DNA from: JABCPE02 sp963520375
Lineage (GTDB): Bacteria > Bacteroidota > Bacteroidia > Flavobacteriales > Weeksellaceae
Assembly (NCBI GenBank): GCA_963520375.1
Contig: CAUQQF010000020.1
Location: forward strand, 1-33,208
Length of the DNA stretch: 33,208 nucleotides
Direction of reading: 5' to 3'
The notes under the pieces were generated by a model, which made no database searches, was not told the DNA's origin, and saw nothing but the letters and a program-made list of their open reading frames with translations. The translations under genes were made by a program, and so were the position numbers. Positions 31,415-33,208 of the stretch are shown one piece after another. Each line of letters opens with the position of its first letter. Within the stretch, counting starts at the first letter, position 1.

Positions 31415-32326
31415 ATGATAGACAAGTTTTTGGAATACATTCAGCAAGAAAAACGCTACTCTCCCAATACGATTACCAGTTACCGAAAGGATTTGGAGGA
31501 TTTCTTGTCTTTCCTAATGGATAGGGAAGGCATGGAAGAGTTGCAGAAAGCAGAAAAGAAAATGGTGCGTAATTTCATTGTTTTTTTGGGTGAGAAAGGA
31601 TTGACCAAAAGAAGCATCAATAGGAAAATATCTACTCTGAAGAGTTTTTATGCTTTTTTACAGAGAATATCGCTGATAAGTGTTTCGCCTGTGGAGGGCT
31701 TATCAACTATCAAATTTTATCCCGAAAAACAAATTCCCTTTTCCAAAGAAGAAATGCAGGATTTGTCCGTTATTTTAGATAGTGGAGAAGTGGAGCTGCT
31801 GGATAGGCTCATTATAGAAGTTCTTTATCAAACGGGAATGCGAAGAGCGGAGCTTTGTAATCTGCTTTTAGAGAATGTTCATTTTTATAGAAATGAAATT
31901 ACAGTGATAGGGAAGGGAAATAAACAGAGGATCGTTCCTATTTCTCCTGTTCTGATGCAGGAACTCAAAGTTTATAATGATGAATATAGAAAACCTAATC
32001 CTGATGTAGATTTGTACTTTTTTGTAACACCAAAAGGAAAAAAAATCACAGAAAAATTTGTTTATTTGCTCGTAACTCGCTATCTTAGTGCTGTGTCTTC
32101 AAAGAAAAAGAGAAGTCCGCATATCCTTAGACATAGTTTCGCGACACATATATTGAATAATGGAGCCGAAATTTCTAAGGTCAAGAAGATGATGGGACAT
32201 GCGAGTTTGTCTTCTACACAAGTATACACCAATGCGGATATTGAACAGCTGAAAAATATTTTTAATAAAACTCATCCCAGAGGTAATGCGAAAACGCAAT
32301 TACCATCTGATGATGAGATAATCTAA
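31415..32326 (+). CDS. xerC: tyrosine recombinase, XerC-like
   Basis: A 303-aa site-specific recombinase. The N-terminal SAM-like core-binding domain covers about 1-90 (FLEYIQQEKRYSPNTITSYR). The catalytic domain holds Arg143 in TGMRRAEL, Lys167 in VIGKGNKQR, His236/Arg239 in HILRHSFATHIL, His262 in GHASLSSTQ and nucleophile Tyr271. All six residues are present. The likely role is chromosome dimer resolution at dif together with XerD. The position between rpsU and hpf is a conserved flavobacterial arrangement and argues for the housekeeping enzyme rather than a mobile-element integrase. No dif-like repeat or mobile element is seen next to it. Confidence 0.94.
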   Translation: MIDKFLEYIQQEKRYSPNTITSYRKDLEDFLSFLMDREGMEELQKAEKKMVRNFIVFLGEKGLTKRSINRKISTLKSFYAFLQRISLISVSPVEGLSTIKFYPEKQIPFSKEEMQDLSVILDSGEVELLDRLIIEVLYQTGMRRAELCNLLLENVHFYRNEITVIGKGNKQRIVPISPVLMQELKVYNDEYRKPNPDVDLYFFVTPKGKKITEKFVYLLVTRYLSAVSSKKKRSPHILRHSFATHILNNGAEISKVKKMMGHASLSSTQVYTNADIEQLKNIFNKTHPRGNAKTQLPSDDEII

Positions 32327-32350
32327 GTTTAACACCTAAAATATGTCATT

Positions 32351-32641
32351 ATGGAAATTAGAGTTCAAGCGATGGGGATGACTCCTCATGTTTCACTAGA
32401 AGAGTTTATGGAAAAGAAAATAGCCAAACTAGATACTTTCTATGATAAAATCCAAGCGTGTGAGGTTTTCTTGAAATTAGAAAATGTAAGTGGTAAAGAA
32501 AACAAAACAGCAGAGATTATTCTAAATGTACCAGGGGATGATATCGTGGTAAAGAAGACTACAAGTTCTTTTGAGGAAAGTATAGACCTTTGTGTGGATG
32601 TTGCTAAAAAACTGTTAATCAAAAAGAAAGAAAATAATTAA
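32351..32641 (+). CDS. hpf: ribosome hibernation-promoting factor (HPF/YfiA family, short form)
   Basis: A 96-aa protein with the HPF/RaiA fold: MEIRVQAMGMTPHVSLEEFM, then KKIAKLDTFYDKIQACEVFL, and the conserved acidic/hydrophobic C-terminal helix (SSFEESIDLCVDVAKKLL). The short length means it lacks the dimerising tail of long HPF. The family binds the 30S decoding site and inactivates ribosomes in stationary phase. It follows xerC by 24 nt, so the two are probably co-transcribed, and lies directly before the tRNA array. Confidence 0.93.
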   Translation: MEIRVQAMGMTPHVSLEEFMEKKIAKLDTFYDKIQACEVFLKLENVSGKENKTAEIILNVPGDDIVVKKTTSSFEESIDLCVDVAKKLLIKKKENN

Positions 32642-32671
32642 AAGAAATATTTAAATTTTTAGCAATAAAAA

Positions 32672-32703
32672 TTTGTGGTTTCAAAAAAACTTTTCTATAT
32701 TTG
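32672..32703 (+). promoter_or_regulatory. promoter of the tRNA-Thr/Tyr unit
   Basis: TTTG (32672-32675), 20 nt, TATATTTG (32696-32703), then CAAACGC. Both elements are perfect and lie about 40 nt before the first tRNA. The flanks resemble the second tRNA promoter at 32939-32970. Confidence 0.75.
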
Positions 32704-32744
32704 CAAACGCAAAAAGGAAATAAAGAAGTTCTTTTGAAATCAAT

Positions 32745-32818
32745 GCCTCCATAGCTCAGTTGGCCAGAGCACGTGATTTGTAATCTCGGGGTCGTGGGTT
32801 CGAATCCCTCTGGAGGCT
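32745..32818 (+). tRNA. tRNA-Thr (anticodon TGT)
   Basis: A 74-nt cloverleaf: acceptor GCCTCCA/TGGAGGC, D arm GCTC/GAGC, anticodon loop TTTGTAA (TGT, reads ACA), T loop TTCGAAT, discriminator T. CCA is not encoded. The anticodon stem (CGTGA/TCTCG) and T stem (GTGGG/CCCTC) each contain one U-U mismatch. Confidence 0.95.
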
Positions 32819-32832
32819 CATTTTATAAGGTA

Positions 32833-32913
32833 GGGGAGATACCAGAGCGGTCAAATGGGACGGACTGTAACTCCGTTGCTTCGGCTTCGCAGGTTCGAAT
32901 CCTGCTCTCCCCA
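32833..32913 (+). tRNA. tRNA-Tyr (anticodon GTA)
   Basis: An 81-nt class II tRNA: acceptor GGGGAGA/TCTCCCC, anticodon stem ACGGA/TCCGT with loop CTGTAAC (GTA), a long variable arm (TGCTTCGGCTTC) and T arm GCAGG/CCTGC. It lies 14 nt after tRNA-Thr and must share its transcript. Confidence 0.96.
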
Positions 32914-32938
32914 CATTTATAAAAAATATTAAAAAATA

Positions 32939-32970
32939 TTTGTGGGTTTAAGAAAAAGTTCTTACATTTG
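32939..32970 (+). promoter_or_regulatory. internal promoter before tRNA-Gly
   Basis: TTTG (32939-32942), 20 nt, TACATTTG (32963-32970) followed by CAAAG, about 30 nt before tRNA-Gly. It is a perfect consensus match and closely resembles the first tRNA promoter. Confidence 0.75.
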
Positions 32971-32999
32971 CAAAGTAAAAATTACCAACAATAAAAAAT

Positions 33000-33072
33000 G
33001 CGGAAGTAGCTCAGTTGGTAGAGCGTCAGCCTTCCAAGCTGAATGTCGCGGGTTCGACCCCCGTCTTCCGCT
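33000..33072 (+). tRNA. tRNA-Gly (anticodon TCC)
   Basis: A 73-nt cloverleaf: acceptor GCGGAAG/CTTCCGC, D arm GCTC/GAGC, anticodon stem TCAGC/GCTGA with loop CTTCCAA (TCC, reads GGA/GGG), T loop TTCGACC, discriminator T. CCA not encoded. Confidence 0.96.
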
Positions 33073-33077
33073 CACAG

Positions 33078-33109
33078 AAATCACAATCAATAGAGATTGT
33101 GATTTTTTT
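33078..33109 (+). terminator. terminator-like hairpin between tRNA-Gly and tRNA-Thr(GGT)
   Basis: AAATCACAATC and GATTGTGATTT form a perfect 11-bp stem with a 6-nt loop and a run of T. It ends only 4 nt before the next tRNA, leaving no room for a promoter. Confidence 0.7.
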
Positions 33110-33113
33110 ATAA

Positions 33114-33185
33114 GCCGTTATAGCTCAGCGGTAGAGCGCTTCCTTGGTAAGGAAGAGGTCTCGGGTTCAAGTCCCGATAATGGCT
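33114..33185 (+). tRNA. tRNA-Thr (anticodon GGT)
   Basis: A 72-nt cloverleaf: acceptor GCCGTTA/TAATGGC (one G-T wobble), D arm GCTC/GAGC, anticodon stem CTTCC/GGAAG with loop TTGGTAA (GGT, reads ACC/ACT), T arm TCGGG/CCCGA, discriminator T. In Flavobacteriia this tRNA usually directly precedes tuf, which would lie just beyond the window. Confidence 0.96.
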
Positions 33186-33208
33186 CAATCAAGTAAGATA
33201 TTGTTTTT

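Noticed and set aside
31415..32326. The tyrosine recombinase as the integrase of a mobile island ending at the tRNA genes
   Set aside because: The rpsU-recombinase-hpf-tRNA order is a conserved housekeeping arrangement, and no direct repeats, excision genes or cargo are seen.
32942..33196. An 84-codon open frame across the tRNA-Gly and tRNA-Thr genes
   Set aside because: It reads through two perfect tRNA genes and a terminator hairpin; its sequence is the familiar false translation of tRNAs.

Overview
The window looks like a core chromosomal segment of a Flavobacteriia member, most likely in the Weeksellaceae (Chryseobacterium/Elizabethkingia/Riemerella side). It is AT-rich, several start sites carry the Bacteroidetes promoter signature (TTTG, about 19-20 nt, TAnnTTTG), and leaders lack clear Shine-Dalgarno sequences. 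The gene set fits: gliding/type IX-associated gldF and gldG, a DUF4835 protein next to recN, a DnaE fused to an N-terminal exonuclease, menA, and an rpsU-xerC-hpf-tRNA(Thr,Tyr,Gly,Thr) block that in this group normally leads into tuf. Genus assignment is an inference.

Layout. 1-259 is the 5' part of rpsP (minus strand). 384-5135 is a minus-strand operon for an ABC-type tripartite exporter: LolD/MacB-like ATPase, two MacB/FtsX-like permeases, an HlyD-type adaptor and a small zinc-ribbon membrane protein. Its probable TolC-type outer-membrane partner lies on the plus strand at 6684-8015. Between them is a very AT-rich block of small genes: a secreted protein with an apparent frameshift in its signal peptide (5327-6009), two tiny membrane proteins of 45 and 32 aa, and a 98-aa membrane-anchored protein that abuts tolC.

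8095-18435 is metabolic: fumC, a nucleotide pyrophosphatase-like lipoprotein, a DtxR/MntR regulator divergent from menA, a UPF0173 hydrolase, the purD-guaA operon, an acetyl-CoA hydrolase/CoA-transferase and a nitroreductase. 18515-25624 holds dnaE, gldF and gldG. 25693-26839 holds two unrecognised genes on the minus strand, separated by an orphan TatD-like tail. Then come tatD, a DUF6122 gene, a truncated haemoglobin, recN and the DUF4835 gene. From 31139 the plus strand carries rpsU, xerC, hpf and four tRNA genes.

No gene-free stretch reaches 300 bases. The longest are 16103-16316 (purD/CoA-transferase divergent region: only a -7-like box and an AT-rich inverted repeat) and 5136-5326 (a palindrome upstream of the exporter operon). 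I see no insertion sequence, CRISPR array, rRNA gene or prophage. The least understood part is the efflux locus with its small membrane proteins, and it is the best candidate for something undescribed.
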